50,643 nucleotides of DNA. Origin: Deltaproteobacteria bacterium. GTDB taxonomy: Bacteria > Desulfobacterota > Desulfuromonadia > Geobacterales > Pseudopelobacteraceae. The position numbers and the translations under genes were made by a program. Of the stretch, positions 8,199 through 23,098 are shown piece by piece. The stretch covers positions 11,052-61,694 of the forward strand of contig JACPFJ010000015.1 of NCBI GenBank assembly GCA_016182975.1. The letters run 5' to 3'. A model generated the notes under the pieces. That model was not told the DNA's origin, made no database searches, and saw only the letters and a list, made by a program, of their open reading frames with translations. Position 1 is the first letter of the stretch; every line of letters starts with the position of its first letter.

Positions 8199-8585
8199 TC
8201 AAAGAGTTGCAGTTCCTTTAATACGTCCCAATTTCTTGTCAAACGTATAAAGCTGGAGTTGCCGTGCCGTAGCTTCGGTCAGGATCAGGCAATCCGAAAA
8301 GTCGGCGGAATGTTTGCGAAAAAGGGTAACGGCTGTTGTGAAGGATTCTGCCGATTGAAGCTGAAACTGCGGATGGTGGAGCAAGTGATCCAGTATCTTG
8401 CAGATGGAAGGTTTTTCAAATCCGTATGCGGATTCAAGCACCCAGACCGTTTCCACCTGTACGATCTGCGGCACGAACAGCACCGAGGAATTGACGAGCA
8501 ACGCCCGAGCCGCCTGCATCTGAAGCGATGCGTCTGGATCATTCACCAGGATTCTTACGAGCACGTTGGTGTCAACGGCGATCAT
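8199..8585 (-). CDS. PIN-domain toxin (VapC-like)
   Basis: 128 residues. MIAVDTNVLVRILVNDP is the classic PIN start with the first catalytic Asp (D5). The second acidic residue is in VQVETVWVLE (E45) and the third is in DFSDCLILTEA. The protein is expected to be a Mg-dependent ribonuclease inhibiting translation. Its start overlaps the antitoxin stop by four bases (ATGA at 8582-8585). Unlike the neighbouring pair at 7067-7651, this toxin is intact. A promoter should lie beyond 8830. Confidence 0.88.
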   Translation of the reverse strand: MIAVDTNVLVRILVNDPDASLQMQAARALLVNSSVLFVPQIVQVETVWVLESAYGFEKPSICKILDHLLHHPQFQLQSAESFTTAVTLFRKHSADFSDCLILTEATARQLQLYTFDKKLGRIKGTATL

Positions 8586-8830
8586 AAACTGCTGCCCCCC
8601 CGCGTATGAATGGCGGCTTCCATCTCGTCAAGCGTGACGGATCGTGTTGCTGTCAGAATGCCAAACGCCGGGGTCTCCCGGCCGGTTATTGCTGTTTGCT
8701 CCATCGTTGCCGGAAGGTCAGGAAGGATGGTCAGCAATGCCCGCGATTTCCCCTTGTGGAGCAGGGGCAATTTTTCAAGGGGGTGAATATGTCCTTTGGC
8801 GTCGATTTCCACTTCGAAGGTTTGCAGCAT
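8582..8830 (-). CDS. Antitoxin partner of the PIN toxin
   Basis: 82 residues from the ATG at 8830, chosen because GAGGAG lies six bases upstream; a longer frame from 8890 is less likely. The beginning, MLQTFEVEIDAKGHIHPLEKLPLL, has the short beta-strand layout of small AbrB-like or DUF2281-like antitoxins. The C-terminal SVTLDEMEAAIHTRGG resembles toxin-binding tails. It is translationally coupled to the toxin gene. The family assignment is by pattern and context. Confidence 0.75.
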   Translation of the reverse strand: MLQTFEVEIDAKGHIHPLEKLPLLHKGKSRALLTILPDLPATMEQTAITGRETPAFGILTATRSVTLDEMEAAIHTRGGSSL

Positions 8831-9136
8831 GACAAACTCCTCATTTTTTACAGTCGTTGTCTTCACGTTGCCTTGTAATATTTTGAACATTTTTCTTACT
8901 AATGTAAATGGCTGTCTTGATGGTCAATAGATAATAACACTCACAATGGGCTAAACCAAGATCAGTTAATCGCTTGAAGCCGAATCGGGAAAACCCTATC
9001 TGATTTACGGTGCGGGCGAGAAACTGGAGAGGATAGATGGGGAGGTTGCGCCGTGACGGGAGGTGATGGGCTTGCTGTGGAGTTGTAAACCCGCATGTGG
9101 TATATATCGCCACATGCAACGCCTGACCCGGCGGCC
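8831..9136. other. Non-coding stretch with REP-like hairpin
   Basis: No credible gene. It should hold the promoter of the leftward TA pair: on the minus strand TTGACC followed by a TACATT-like box, around 8896-8930. A perfect 8-bp palindrome GCATGTGG/CCACATGC (9093-9100, 9110-9117, 9-nt loop) sits just beyond the end of the decayed Y1 transposase, where REP hairpins of such elements would be expected. Confidence 0.45.
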
Positions 9137-9570
9137 TCAATCGCGCTGCGTCATCTCTTTCATCAGCGTCTCTTTGACCAGTTCCATCCTCCATGCAATA
9201 ACGGAATCATCACGTGCCTTGCTGGTCATACGTTTGATGCAGGCGCTCAGCGTGGATATATCGCGCCGGAATAGTCGTCCCATCCCGCTGATGGTGCCAG
9301 CGGAAAATTCCGCGACCGCCCAGGCCGCGAGCGTGCGTGCCAAGGTCGTCGATCTGCCCGCTGCCGGGAGTAAAGTGTCTCGTCATCAACGGCGCAGACC
9401 TTTTTCACGGTTTCCAGCACTTCGTGGATGGCCGGTTTTTGATCACGCCGCAATTGCGCCTTCTCCAACGCTTCATCGACAAATCGTTCCTCGCCCAGCA
9501 GACGGCTGTCAAACTCTCCGCCCTGATGAAATTCGGTTTTGCGTCCGTCCCAGGTCCTCTCTGACCCCGT
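9137..9570 (-). pseudogene. Decayed REP-associated Y1 transposase (C-terminal part)
   Basis: On the minus strand three reading frames in succession give LLGEERFVDEALEKAQLRRD, then LETVKKVCAVDDETLYSRQRADR, then LAAWAVAEFSAGTISGMGRLF and ISTLSACIKRM. Together these match the C-terminal tail of REP-type tyrosine transposases, which ends in a DnaA-like helix-turn-helix. At least two frameshifts (around 9345-9380 and around 9460) are needed to join them, and the catalytic HUH domain is missing. The 5' side is replaced by IS3 sequence near 9573. Non-functional. Confidence 0.65.
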
Positions 9571-9574
9571 AGGA

Positions 9575-9942
9575 GTCCCTTGTTGTAATCAACAACGGCA
9601 TCACGTGTGTCATGGGGAACCCAGCTGCCGGTCAAAGATCCCCAAGTTCTTTTTTTAGCTGGATGTGCTCCTCCATCAATTCGGAGAGCACTTCGTGTTT
9701 CCGGCGCAGCTTATCCTCAAGCTGCTGGATACGAACCTCTTCAAGACGCTTCTGACGGCCGGTATCGCGGACAAAGGCGGATGCGCCGTTCTCGAAAAAC
9801 TGCTTCTGCCAGCCATAGAAAATGGTCGGTTGAAGCTGGTACTCGTCACATAAATCGGACACGGCAACATGGTCGACCAAGTCGCTTGAGGATAAAGACC
9901 TTCTCTTCCGGGGTGTAATTGTGACGTTTCTTTCACATGGAC
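9575..9942 (-). pseudogene. Decayed IS3-family element: orfA and the first codons of orfB
   Basis: The minus strand encodes LVDHVAVSDLCDEYQLQPT, then FYGWQKQFFENGA and a leucine-rich coiled coil ending LKKELGDL, an IS3-type orfA helix-turn-helix plus zipper (9632-9880). Upstream, KKRHNYTPEEKVFILKR is in another frame and follows an in-frame TGA, so orfA has a frameshift near 9890 and a damaged start. An overlapping orfB begins TGSWVPHDTRDAVVDYNK but is lost after about 20 codons at about 9575, where the Y1 transposase remnant takes over. The element is dead and marks an IS-into-IS junction. Confidence 0.65.
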
Positions 9943-10005
9943 TTCCCTCCGTTCATGATGGTTTATCACAAACAGGCCAAAAGTCCTATTCACGCTGAGC
10001 CAAAA

Positions 10006-10041
10006 CAAAAAACCGGGGCGCAGCCAAGTGCGTCCCGGTTT
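10006..10041 (-). terminator. Terminator of the gyrA transcript
   Basis: AAACCGGGGCGC (10010-10021) pairs with GCGTCCCGGTTT (10030-10041), 12 bp with one G-T pair and an 8-nt loop. On the minus strand the stem ends in six T residues. It closes the leftward replication-gene cluster. Confidence 0.85.
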
Positions 10042-10079
10042 CATGTTCATCGTATATTTCCATCTGGAAACGTATCCGG

Positions 10080-12608
<2,529 letters not shown>

Positions 12609-12641
12609 TGGTCCCTCTTATATCTAGCTGAAAGTATTGTC

Positions 12642-16153
<3,512 letters not shown>

Positions 16154-16162
16154 CTCCCGCTG

Positions 16163-17284
16163 TTACAGCCTCATCGGCATGATAACCGCCAGGAAGCTGT
16201 CCGATTTTTCCGGAACAATGATCGAAGGGGAGAGTTCATCCTTGAATTTCATATCCACGCAGTCGGTTTCGGCCACTGCCAACACGTCCAGCAGGTAACG
16301 GGCGTTGAACCTGACGGCAAACGGTTCGCCGCCGTAGATCACGTCGATCTCCTCCATGGCATCGCCCAGTTCCGGATTGCTCGATGAAATCTTGATGCTC
16401 GTGGCGGATATCTCCAGCATGATCCCCTTGAATTTTTCACTGGAAAGAATGGCCATCCTGCGCACCGAGTGGGTAAAGACCTCTTTGTTCACCGTGATGA
16501 CCTGGTCATTAACAACGGGAACGACCCGGTTGTAGTCGGGAAACTCGCCGTCCACCAGACGCATGACCATGTAGGAATCACCCCGCTTGATCACGGCGCT
16601 GTTGTCCATGAAACCGAACAGCAGGGTGCCGCCCTCTTCATCGGTGATCTTTTTCATCTCGTAGATCCCCTTTTTGGGCAGGATAACACCCTTGAGGAGT
16701 TCCGGGCCGGCATTACCCTTGAACGAGCCGGTCGCGATGGAGAGACGGTGACCGTCGGTGGCAACCATCTTGAGGATCTGGTCGCCGCCGGTCGCCACCT
16801 CAACCTTGGTAAACAGGCCGTTGAGGTTGTATTTCGTTTCATCGTTACAGATTGCGTACGATGTCTTTTCGATCATCCCCTTCAACAGCGAGCTCTCGAT
16901 CTCAAAGAGGCTTTCCTCCTTGACGGCGGGAAAATAGGGAAACTCCTCGGGAGACAGACCGACGATATTGAACTGCACCTTGCCGCACCTTATCTCCACC
17001 CAGTCGTTGTCCTTCGTGGAAAAGGTGATCTCCTGATTGGGGAGCTCCTTGACGATCTCATACAGCTTTTTTGCCCCGATGGTTATCCTGCCGGGAGATA
17101 CTACCTCGGCGGGATAGGTGCTTTTCATCCCCACCTCGAGGTCGGTGGCTATGATGTGCAACGCCGACTCCGTTGCCTCTATCAGGACATTCGAAAGGAT
17201 GGGCATGGAGGTCCGTTTTTCGACTATGCCCTGAATCTTCTGCAGCGATTTGAGGAATATCTCTTTATCGATTATGAATTCCAT
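16163..17284 (-). CDS. dnaN: DNA polymerase III beta sliding clamp
   Basis: 373 residues. It is the ring-shaped processivity clamp, with three clamp folds and the C-terminal VIMPMRL that closes the protein-binding pocket. The N-terminal MEFIIDKEIFLKSLQ and the TDGHRLS motif near the middle are typical. AGGGGTG lies upstream of the ATG. A 211-bp gap separates it from dnaA and contains degenerate DnaA boxes. Confidence 0.97.
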   Translation of the reverse strand: MEFIIDKEIFLKSLQKIQGIVEKRTSMPILSNVLIEATESALHIIATDLEVGMKSTYPAEVVSPGRITIGAKKLYEIVKELPNQEITFSTKDNDWVEIRCGKVQFNIVGLSPEEFPYFPAVKEESLFEIESSLLKGMIEKTSYAICNDETKYNLNGLFTKVEVATGGDQILKMVATDGHRLSIATGSFKGNAGPELLKGVILPKKGIYEMKKITDEEGGTLLFGFMDNSAVIKRGDSYMVMRLVDGEFPDYNRVVPVVNDQVITVNKEVFTHSVRRMAILSSEKFKGIMLEISATSIKISSSNPELGDAMEEIDVIYGGEPFAVRFNARYLLDVLAVAETDCVDMKFKDELSPSIIVPEKSDSFLAVIMPMRL

Positions 17285-17495
17285 GCGTCACCCCTTACAT
17301 GAATAATGTTTTTATTAGTAATAAACCTTTGTAGTATTTGTTGGGCCTGTTGATATGGTGATAACCGCGTAACACACCGAAAGTTCGTGATCATTTATCC
17401 GTCGGGTGCTGTTGATGGAGTTGATGGAAACAGGGCGGTTATGAACAGCCCCAGAGTTATTAACATGCTTTACCGGTGCTATGCACAGGTTATGC
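17285..17495. promoter_or_regulatory. dnaA-dnaN intergenic region with degenerate DnaA boxes
   Basis: An AT-rich segment (about 17300-17340) is followed by TTATGAACA (17439-17447) and TTATTAACA (17457-17465), each close to the DnaA box TTATCCACA. Other partial boxes (GTTGATGG, GTGATAAC) lie between. It could be a second origin sub-region or a dnaN promoter control region. Confidence 0.45.
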
Positions 17496-18848
17496 TTACT
17501 TCAGCAGTGAATGCCTGATTTCATCAACAATCTTGGCGAGTTTATGATCTTCCTTGAGTGCCTTGTCGATCTTTTTCGCGCCATAGATCACCGTGGAATG
17601 GTCCTTGCCCCCAAATCGTGCCCCGATGTCCGGATACGACGCCTTGGTCATGTCCCGGCAGAGCCAGATGGCAATCTGACGGGCATGAACCAGATTTTTC
17701 AGCCGTTTGTCCGACTTCAGGTCGGCCACCTTGAGGCCGAAGTGCTCCGCTGTCACCTTTTGAATCAATTCCACGGTGATGTCCTTGCGCCTGTCGCCGA
17801 GTATATCCTTGAGACTCTCCTTGGCCATTCCCAGACTGATGGGGATACCCTGCAGACTGCTGTAGGCCCCGAGTCTGATGAGCATCCCTTCGAGTTCACG
17901 TATGTTGCGTGTGTCGCTTGAGGCAAGGAAATATATCACGTCATCCGGAAGCGATATCCTCGTGACTTCGCATTTTTTCTTGAGGATGGCGATCTTTGTT
18001 TCCAGGTCCGGGGGCTGGATGTCGGCGATCAATCCCCATTCAAACCGCGAGCGGAGACGTTCTTCGAGGTCGGATATTTCCCGGGGGAATTTGTCGGAGG
18101 TGATGACGATCTGTTTGTGCGACTCGTAGAGCGCATTGAAGGTATGGAAAAACTCCTCCTGTGTCCCTGTCTTTCCGGAGATGAACTGGATATCATCTAT
18201 CAGGAGCACATCCACGTTTCTGAAGCGGTTCCTGAACAGATCCATTTTCTTGAGCCGCAGATGATTCACCATCTCGTACATAAACTTCTCCGCGGAACAG
18301 TAACAGACGTTCACTTCGGGGGAGTTGTTACGGATGATGTGTCCTATCGCATTGAGCAGGTGACTTTTACCCAGTCCCACACCCCCATATATGAAGAGGG
18401 GGTTATAGGTGTCGGCCGGGTTATTTGCCACCGCCATGGCGGCTGCATGGGCAAACTGGTTGCCGGTGCCGCTGACGAACAGGTCAAAGGTATATTTGCT
18501 GTTAAGGGGTGTAAACGTGGATTCCGGTTGAACGTTTCTGCTCTGCTCCGTCTCCTGGTGACCCTTGATGATGAGATCTTCCGCCAGGACGGCATCGGAT
18601 TCGGCATCCGTTTCCCTGATGATGAACTCGATGAAAACCTTTCGACCCATGGTCACGGACAAGGCCCCGACCAGTACCTTCAGATAATGTTCCTCCAGCC
18701 ATTCCTTGAAGAATAATGTCGGAACGGAGAGATACATGGTGCCATTGTCATGGTGGCTATAGCAGACCGGCTTGATCCATGTGGTGAAATCACGCTCAGA
18801 TAGGACCTTTTCCAGGTTTTCAGCGGCTTGTTGCCAGGCTTCTTGCAT
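17496..18848 (-). CDS. dnaA: Chromosomal replication initiator DnaA
   Basis: 450 residues. Domain I (1-80) interacts with helicase partners, a short linker follows, and the AAA+ domain III has Walker A GGVGLGKSHL (155-164) and Walker B LLIDD (215-219). Domain IV ends with the DNA-binding signature GGKDHSTVIYGAKKI near 413-428. No clear Shine-Dalgarno is visible before the ATG; the start rests on the conserved N terminus WQQAAENLEKVLSERDF. It is transcribed away from the rpmH gene, with the probable oriC between them. Confidence 0.97.
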   Translation of the reverse strand: MQEAWQQAAENLEKVLSERDFTTWIKPVCYSHHDNGTMYLSVPTLFFKEWLEEHYLKVLVGALSVTMGRKVFIEFIIRETDAESDAVLAEDLIIKGHQETEQSRNVQPESTFTPLNSKYTFDLFVSGTGNQFAHAAAMAVANNPADTYNPLFIYGGVGLGKSHLLNAIGHIIRNNSPEVNVCYCSAEKFMYEMVNHLRLKKMDLFRNRFRNVDVLLIDDIQFISGKTGTQEEFFHTFNALYESHKQIVITSDKFPREISDLEERLRSRFEWGLIADIQPPDLETKIAILKKKCEVTRISLPDDVIYFLASSDTRNIRELEGMLIRLGAYSSLQGIPISLGMAKESLKDILGDRRKDITVELIQKVTAEHFGLKVADLKSDKRLKNLVHARQIAIWLCRDMTKASYPDIGARFGGKDHSTVIYGAKKIDKALKEDHKLAKIVDEIRHSLLK

Positions 18849-19138
18849 AGAATCACATCATTACGAGAATTGATCGCAGAGCGGTTATCCACACAGTTGT
18901 GAGTGGAAAAATAGTCAATGGAATAAGCAGGTTTCAGATACGGGGACTCAGATGCTGTCCGTAAGTTATCAACACGATTCTCAACACCTGTTGATAACTT
19001 ATTACATAACAATTACAGTAAGTTAGTGGCATATATGCAAAAAAACGGACTTTTTCAGGAAGCCGAAGATTACCAGAGGCCGCCCCATTTATCAAGGCAA
19101 ATTCATTCTCACGACAATCTTTAGCCAGAATAATTTAC
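18849..19138. other. oriC: Probable oriC between dnaA and rpmH
   Basis: A perfect DnaA box TTATCCACA lies at 18885-18893. Two TTATCAACA boxes in opposite orientation (18966-18974 and 18989-18997) sit inside a perfect 12-bp inverted repeat (AAGTTATCAACA at 18963-18974 with its complement at 18989-19000), and a weaker box TTCTCAACA lies between them. An AT-rich stretch follows (18990-19050) with a 10-bp palindrome GCATATATGC (19029-19038), a candidate unwinding element. The flanking divergent dnaA and rpmH genes are the classical oriC setting. No coding sequence is present. Confidence 0.75.
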
Positions 19139-19167
19139 TTGACAAAATAGCAGTGCCGTGATTAAAA
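19139..19167 (+). promoter_or_regulatory. Promoter of rpmH-rnpA operon
   Basis: TTGACA (19139-19144), 17-base spacer, TTAAAA (19162-19167). It lies 36 bases before the rpmH start and points rightward. Confidence 0.6.
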
Positions 19168-19202
19168 ACCCTTTTCGGAAAAACATTATCAGGGGTGTAG
19201 AT

Positions 19203-19352
19203 ATGAAAAGAACATTTCAGCCGAGCAATACCTCCCGCAAGCGGACACACGGTTTTCTGGTGAGGATGTCCACGAAGAACGGGCGCCTGGTCATTAAACG
19301 CAGAAGGGCCAAGGGTCGCAAAAACCTGGCCGTGCGCATTGCAGCCAAGTAA
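19203..19352 (+). CDS. rpmH: Ribosomal protein L34
   Basis: 49 residues, highly basic. The sequence begins [18 protein letters not shown], the L34 signature, and ends [11 protein letters not shown]. The ATG at 19203 was chosen over an upstream in-frame start because it matches the family and has AGGGG just upstream. It is the first gene of the rightward cluster and is followed at once by rnpA. Confidence 0.97.
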   Translation: MKRTFQPSNTSRKRTHGFLVRMSTKNGRLVIKRRRAKGRKNLAVRIAAK

Positions 19353-19377
19353 TTCCGGTTCTGGCGAGCAGATAGCG

Positions 19378-19746
19378 GTGCTCGGCACGTATCCCAAGTC
19401 TTTGCGACTGCGGAAACGTGCCGACTTTCTCAGGCTTTCCAGCGCAGCGGATAAGTTTGCGGTCAAGGGATTCCTCCTTGTCTGGCAGACGAATGACCTG
19501 GCGCAACCGCGCCTAGGAGTTACCGTAAGTAAAAAGATCGGCTGTGCCGTGGTCCGCAACAGGCTCAAGCGCTACATCAGGGAAGTATTCAGACACAACC
19601 GGCTCTTGCTGACGGCGGTCGACATGAACGTCATCGCCCGGCGCGAGTCCGCAACAATGGATTTCCTCAGCGTGCTGCGGGAACTTGAAAAAGCATTCAG
19701 GCATATCGGCACATCCACATGCTCAAGAGCATCGCGCTCCTCGTAA
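19378..19746 (+). CDS. rnpA: Ribonuclease P protein component
   Basis: 122 residues from a GTG at 19378 (an alternative start at 19339 would overlap rpmH). It is the basic protein that helps the RNase P RNA cut tRNA 5' leaders. The conserved RNR motif is seen in VRNRLKRYIREVFR, preceded by RLGVTVSKKIG. Its last 28 bases overlap yidD in another frame. Certain identity, moderate certainty on the start. Confidence 0.93.
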   Translation: MLGTYPKSLRLRKRADFLRLSSAADKFAVKGFLLVWQTNDLAQPRLGVTVSKKIGCAVVRNRLKRYIREVFRHNRLLLTAVDMNVIARRESATMDFLSVLRELEKAFRHIGTSTCSRASRSS

Positions 19747-19931
19747 TCAGGTTGTATCAGAGGCTGCTTTCACCGCTGCTGCCGCCGACCTGCCGTTTTT
19801 ATCCCTCCTGTTCCGAGTACTCCCGAGAATCCATACTGCGGCATGGACTTGCCAGGGGGGCACGGCTTGCCCTGCTCAGGCTCTGCAAGTGCCATCCCTT
19901 TCACCCCGGCGGATATGATCCCGCACCATAA
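19719..19931 (+). CDS. yidD: Membrane protein insertion efficiency factor YidD
   Basis: 70 residues. [20 protein letters not shown] and SEYSRESI are the family signature with its conserved cysteines, and [11 protein letters not shown] ends the domain. It is a small inner-membrane-associated protein that aids YidC/Sec-dependent insertion. It overlaps rnpA by 28 bases and precedes yidC by 23 bases, the usual order. Confidence 0.94.
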   Translation: MLKSIALLVIRLYQRLLSPLLPPTCRFYPSCSEYSRESILRHGLARGARLALLRLCKCHPFHPGGYDPAP

Positions 19932-19954
19932 TTGAGAGCACAACTGGAGCCTCC

Positions 19955-21553
19955 ATGGAAAAGCGTGCGTTTCTGGCAATTATTCTTTCGATAGCAGTTT
20001 TCTACATATTTTCGATGTTTTTTTCCCCTGAGAAGAAACAGCTTCCGCCACCGGCTGCCCCGGAAGCGGCCCCCGTTGCATCAGAGGCCGCCAAGCAGCC
20101 AGCAAAGGCTCAGGACGTGCCTGCCGTTCCTGTCCAGGCCGTACCCACCTCGGCGGTTCAAAAAGACGTCACCGTGGAGACCGGCCTGTATACCGCGGTC
20201 TTCTCCGCGCGCGGCGGGAGCCTTAAGAGCCTGACCCTCAAGAACTACCGCGAACAGAATGCCCCCTCAGCCAGTCCGGTTGTTCTCGGAACAAACGCCG
20301 ATCCGGCCCTCCTCACCTTTTCCACCAGGGCCAGTGGCTTCAACCTGCCGGACAACGCGATCTATGCGCCAGATGCGGTAAATATCAGGCTGAGCAATGG
20401 CGAGAGCAGACAGCTCACCTTCAACTACGTCTCCGGAGAGGGGTTCACCGTTCGCAAGGTGTACACCTTCGGCGCAGATACATATACCATCAGGCTCGAA
20501 ACCCGCTTGTCCAACAATTCGGCGGCGCCGATCAGCGCTTCGATTCAGCAGGTAATGACCTACCCGGCCGAGATCAAGGACAAGGACACCCGTTATGAAA
20601 CAGCCGGCTCTTATCTCTACTCGGACGGTGGACTGAAGGCCGACAAGGCCAAGGATGTGGCCAGCGCCGCGAAAAGGTATGACAAGAGCATTCTGTGGGC
20701 GGGTTATGCCGACAAATACTTCCTGAGTGCCATCCTTGCCGAGAAGGACAGTATCGCCGCGGTGGAGGTCAAGAAGAACGCCGCCGGCTACCTGGAGTCC
20801 GTCGTATCGTCACCCCGGATCATCGTCAACCCCGGGCAATCATCCGCCGTCACTCACCGGCTGTTTGTCGGACCTAAGGACATCGACGTGCTCAAGGTTC
20901 AGGGGAACTCATTGGAGCAGTCCCTCGACCTGGGATGGTTTACGGTCATCGCCAAGCCGCTGCTCTACTCGCTCAAGTTTTTCCATCGCTATGTCGGGAA
21001 TTACGGCATTGCAATCATTATCATCACCATCATCCTCAAGGTCCTGTTCTTCCCGTTGACCCACAAGAGCTACAAGTCCATGAAGGACATGCAGAAGATC
21101 CAGCCGGAGATGGCTCGTCTGCGCGATAAGTTTAAAAACGACCGCGACGCCATGAACAAGGCGGTCATGGAGCTGTACCGCGATCACAAGGTCAATCCGC
21201 TGGGAGGCTGCCTTCCGATGATCGTCCAGATTCCGGTGTTTTTCGCCCTCTACAAGGCGCTGATGTTCTCCATCGAGCTGCGCCACGCCCCGTTTTTTCT
21301 CTGGATCACCGACCTGGCCGACAAGGACCCCTACTATATTACCCCGATAGTCATGGGTGTGACGATGTTCATCCAGCAGAAGATGACCCCTTCGCAGATG
21401 GACCCGATGCAGCAGAAGATGATGCTGGCCCTGCCGGTGGTGTTCACCTTCATGTTCCTCAGCTTCCCGTCCGGTCTGGTTCTCTACTGGCTGGTGAACA
21501 ACATCCTCACCATAGGCCAGCAGATGTACATCAATAAGCTGGTGAAGGATTAG
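19955..21553 (+). CDS. yidC: Membrane protein insertase YidC
   Basis: 532 residues, the Gram-negative form. There is an N-terminal membrane anchor (residues 5-24), a Pro/Ala-rich linker (about 30-70), then a large periplasmic beta domain to about 320. The C-terminal insertase core has five membrane segments, including [18 protein letters not shown] and the [20 protein letters not shown] hairpin. CATGGAA follows a GGAGCC ribosome site. The next gene is mnmE, only 24 bases on; the jag (KhpB) gene that often sits between them is absent. Confidence 0.97.
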   Translation: MEKRAFLAIILSIAVFYIFSMFFSPEKKQLPPPAAPEAAPVASEAAKQPAKAQDVPAVPVQAVPTSAVQKDVTVETGLYTAVFSARGGSLKSLTLKNYREQNAPSASPVVLGTNADPALLTFSTRASGFNLPDNAIYAPDAVNIRLSNGESRQLTFNYVSGEGFTVRKVYTFGADTYTIRLETRLSNNSAAPISASIQQVMTYPAEIKDKDTRYETAGSYLYSDGGLKADKAKDVASAAKRYDKSILWAGYADKYFLSAILAEKDSIAAVEVKKNAAGYLESVVSSPRIIVNPGQSSAVTHRLFVGPKDIDVLKVQGNSLEQSLDLGWFTVIAKPLLYSLKFFHRYVGNYGIAIIIITIILKVLFFPLTHKSYKSMKDMQKIQPEMARLRDKFKNDRDAMNKAVMELYRDHKVNPLGGCLPMIVQIPVFFALYKALMFSIELRHAPFFLWITDLADKDPYYITPIVMGVTMFIQQKMTPSQMDPMQQKMMLALPVVFTFMFLSFPSGLVLYWLVNNILTIGQQMYINKLVKD

Positions 21554-21577
21554 CCGCCTGTCAGGGGGAGAGCACCA

Positions 21578-22948
21578 ATGTATGTCCGCGACACGATAGC
21601 GGCTGTCAGCACCCCGCCCGGCAATGGCGGTATCGGCATCGTCCGGGTGAGCGGCGCCCAGGCGGCGGCTATCGCCGATACCATCTTCAAGCCCGTGAAT
21701 AGCGGTGGCCTTATCAGCCACCGTTTTTATTTTGGCGCGATCCGCGATCCCAGGACGGGAGAAACGGTCGATGAGGCCATGGCCGTACTCATGCGTGCTC
21801 CGCGCTCCTACACGCGTGAGGATGTACTCGAACTGCACTGCCACGGCGGCATGCTGGTGCTGGAGCGTGTCCTGGCTCTTGCCCTGGCCTGCGGAGTCCG
21901 TCTGGCCGAGCCGGGAGAATTTACGCGCCGTGCGTTTCTCAACGGCAGGATCGACCTGGTTCAAGCCGAGGCGGTCATGGACATCATCGGCGCACGGACC
22001 GAGGCGGCCCTGCGCTTGGCCCAGCGTCAGCGCGCGGGTGCTCTCTCTCAGAAGATTTCCGAGGCCCGGGGCTTCCTGCTCACGGCCCTGGCGCTGGTCG
22101 AGGCCTTTATAGACTTTCCGGAGGATGATCTGGGCGAGACCGATACGGCCAGCATCAGTTGCAATGTGCAGAAGGCTCGGGGTATCATCGGAGCATTGCT
22201 GGCGGGATTCGACGGCGGGCGCATCCTGCGCGAGGGGATCTCGGTGCTGATCATCGGCAAGCCCAATGCCGGTAAATCCAGCCTGCTTAACCGGTTGCTC
22301 AATGAAAACCGCGCCATCGTAACCCATATACCCGGCACGACCCGCGACATCATCGAGGAGAGCGTGAATCTCGGCGGACTTCCGGTAAAACTGCTGGACA
22401 CGGCCGGCATCCGCCATTCCGACGACATGGTCGAGCTGGAGGGGATCAGCCGCGCCCTGGAGAAGATCCCGCAGGCGGATCTGGTCCTGTTTGTGTGCGA
22501 CTCTTCCCGCCCGTTTGAGGCCGAGGACCGCCTGATTCTCGATGCGTTGGCCGACAGCAGGGTCATTGTTTTGCTCAACAAGTGCGATCTGCCTCGTCTG
22601 TTTGACCTGCCGGGCGTATTCGACGGCATGAAGCAGCTGAAGATCTCGGCCAGCTCAGGTGAGGGGATCGAGGCGCTCAAGGAGGCGGTGCGCACGACCT
22701 TTCTCCATGAGACCGACCTCGACAGCCGCGAATTTGTGGCCATCTCCAGGGCGCGACATCGCGAGGCCCTGGTCACTGCAGAGACCGCCCTGGAGCGTTT
22801 CAGCACAGGCCTCGCGACCGGCCTTCTCCTCGAATTGCTGGCGCTTGACCTGCGTGATGCCCTGACGGCGGTCGGCAGCGTGACCGGCCAGACCACGAGC
22901 GACGACGTTCTGGATGTGATCTTCTCGTCGTTTTGCATCGGAAAATAG
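21578..22948 (+). CDS. mnmE: tRNA modification GTPase MnmE
   Basis: 456 residues. With MnmG it installs the carboxymethylaminomethyl group on wobble uridine 34. The N-terminal folate-binding domain begins [22 protein letters not shown]. The G domain has the P-loop GKPNAGKSS (227-235), the DTAG motif and NKCD. The C-terminal CIGK with its catalytic cysteine (453) is intact. mnmG follows after a 150-bp gap holding a parS site. Confidence 0.97.
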   Translation: MYVRDTIAAVSTPPGNGGIGIVRVSGAQAAAIADTIFKPVNSGGLISHRFYFGAIRDPRTGETVDEAMAVLMRAPRSYTREDVLELHCHGGMLVLERVLALALACGVRLAEPGEFTRRAFLNGRIDLVQAEAVMDIIGARTEAALRLAQRQRAGALSQKISEARGFLLTALALVEAFIDFPEDDLGETDTASISCNVQKARGIIGALLAGFDGGRILREGISVLIIGKPNAGKSSLLNRLLNENRAIVTHIPGTTRDIIEESVNLGGLPVKLLDTAGIRHSDDMVELEGISRALEKIPQADLVLFVCDSSRPFEAEDRLILDALADSRVIVLLNKCDLPRLFDLPGVFDGMKQLKISASSGEGIEALKEAVRTTFLHETDLDSREFVAISRARHREALVTAETALERFSTGLATGLLLELLALDLRDALTAVGSVTGQTTSDDVLDVIFSSFCIGK

Positions 22949-23062
22949 ACGCTTAGTTTCAGATTCTTGAAATCCGCGTAAATCCGCTAAAATCAGATTT
23001 GATACGCGTTCTGTTGCCTTTGACTTATCTTGTTTGGTTCCGGCTTTGCCGGCTTTGGAGGA

Positions 23063-23078
23063 TGTTTCACGTGAAACG
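23063..23078. promoter_or_regulatory. parS: parS centromere site 1
   Basis: TGTTTCACGTGAAACG differs from the consensus ParB-binding palindrome in its last base only. It lies in the mnmE-mnmG gap, 21 bases before the mnmG start. Confidence 0.9.
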
Positions 23079-23098
23079 TTCCGGGGTAAACAGCAATC

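Noticed and set aside
20909..22417. A 502-codon minus-strand frame across yidC and mnmE
   Set aside because: Spans two certain genes on the other strand.
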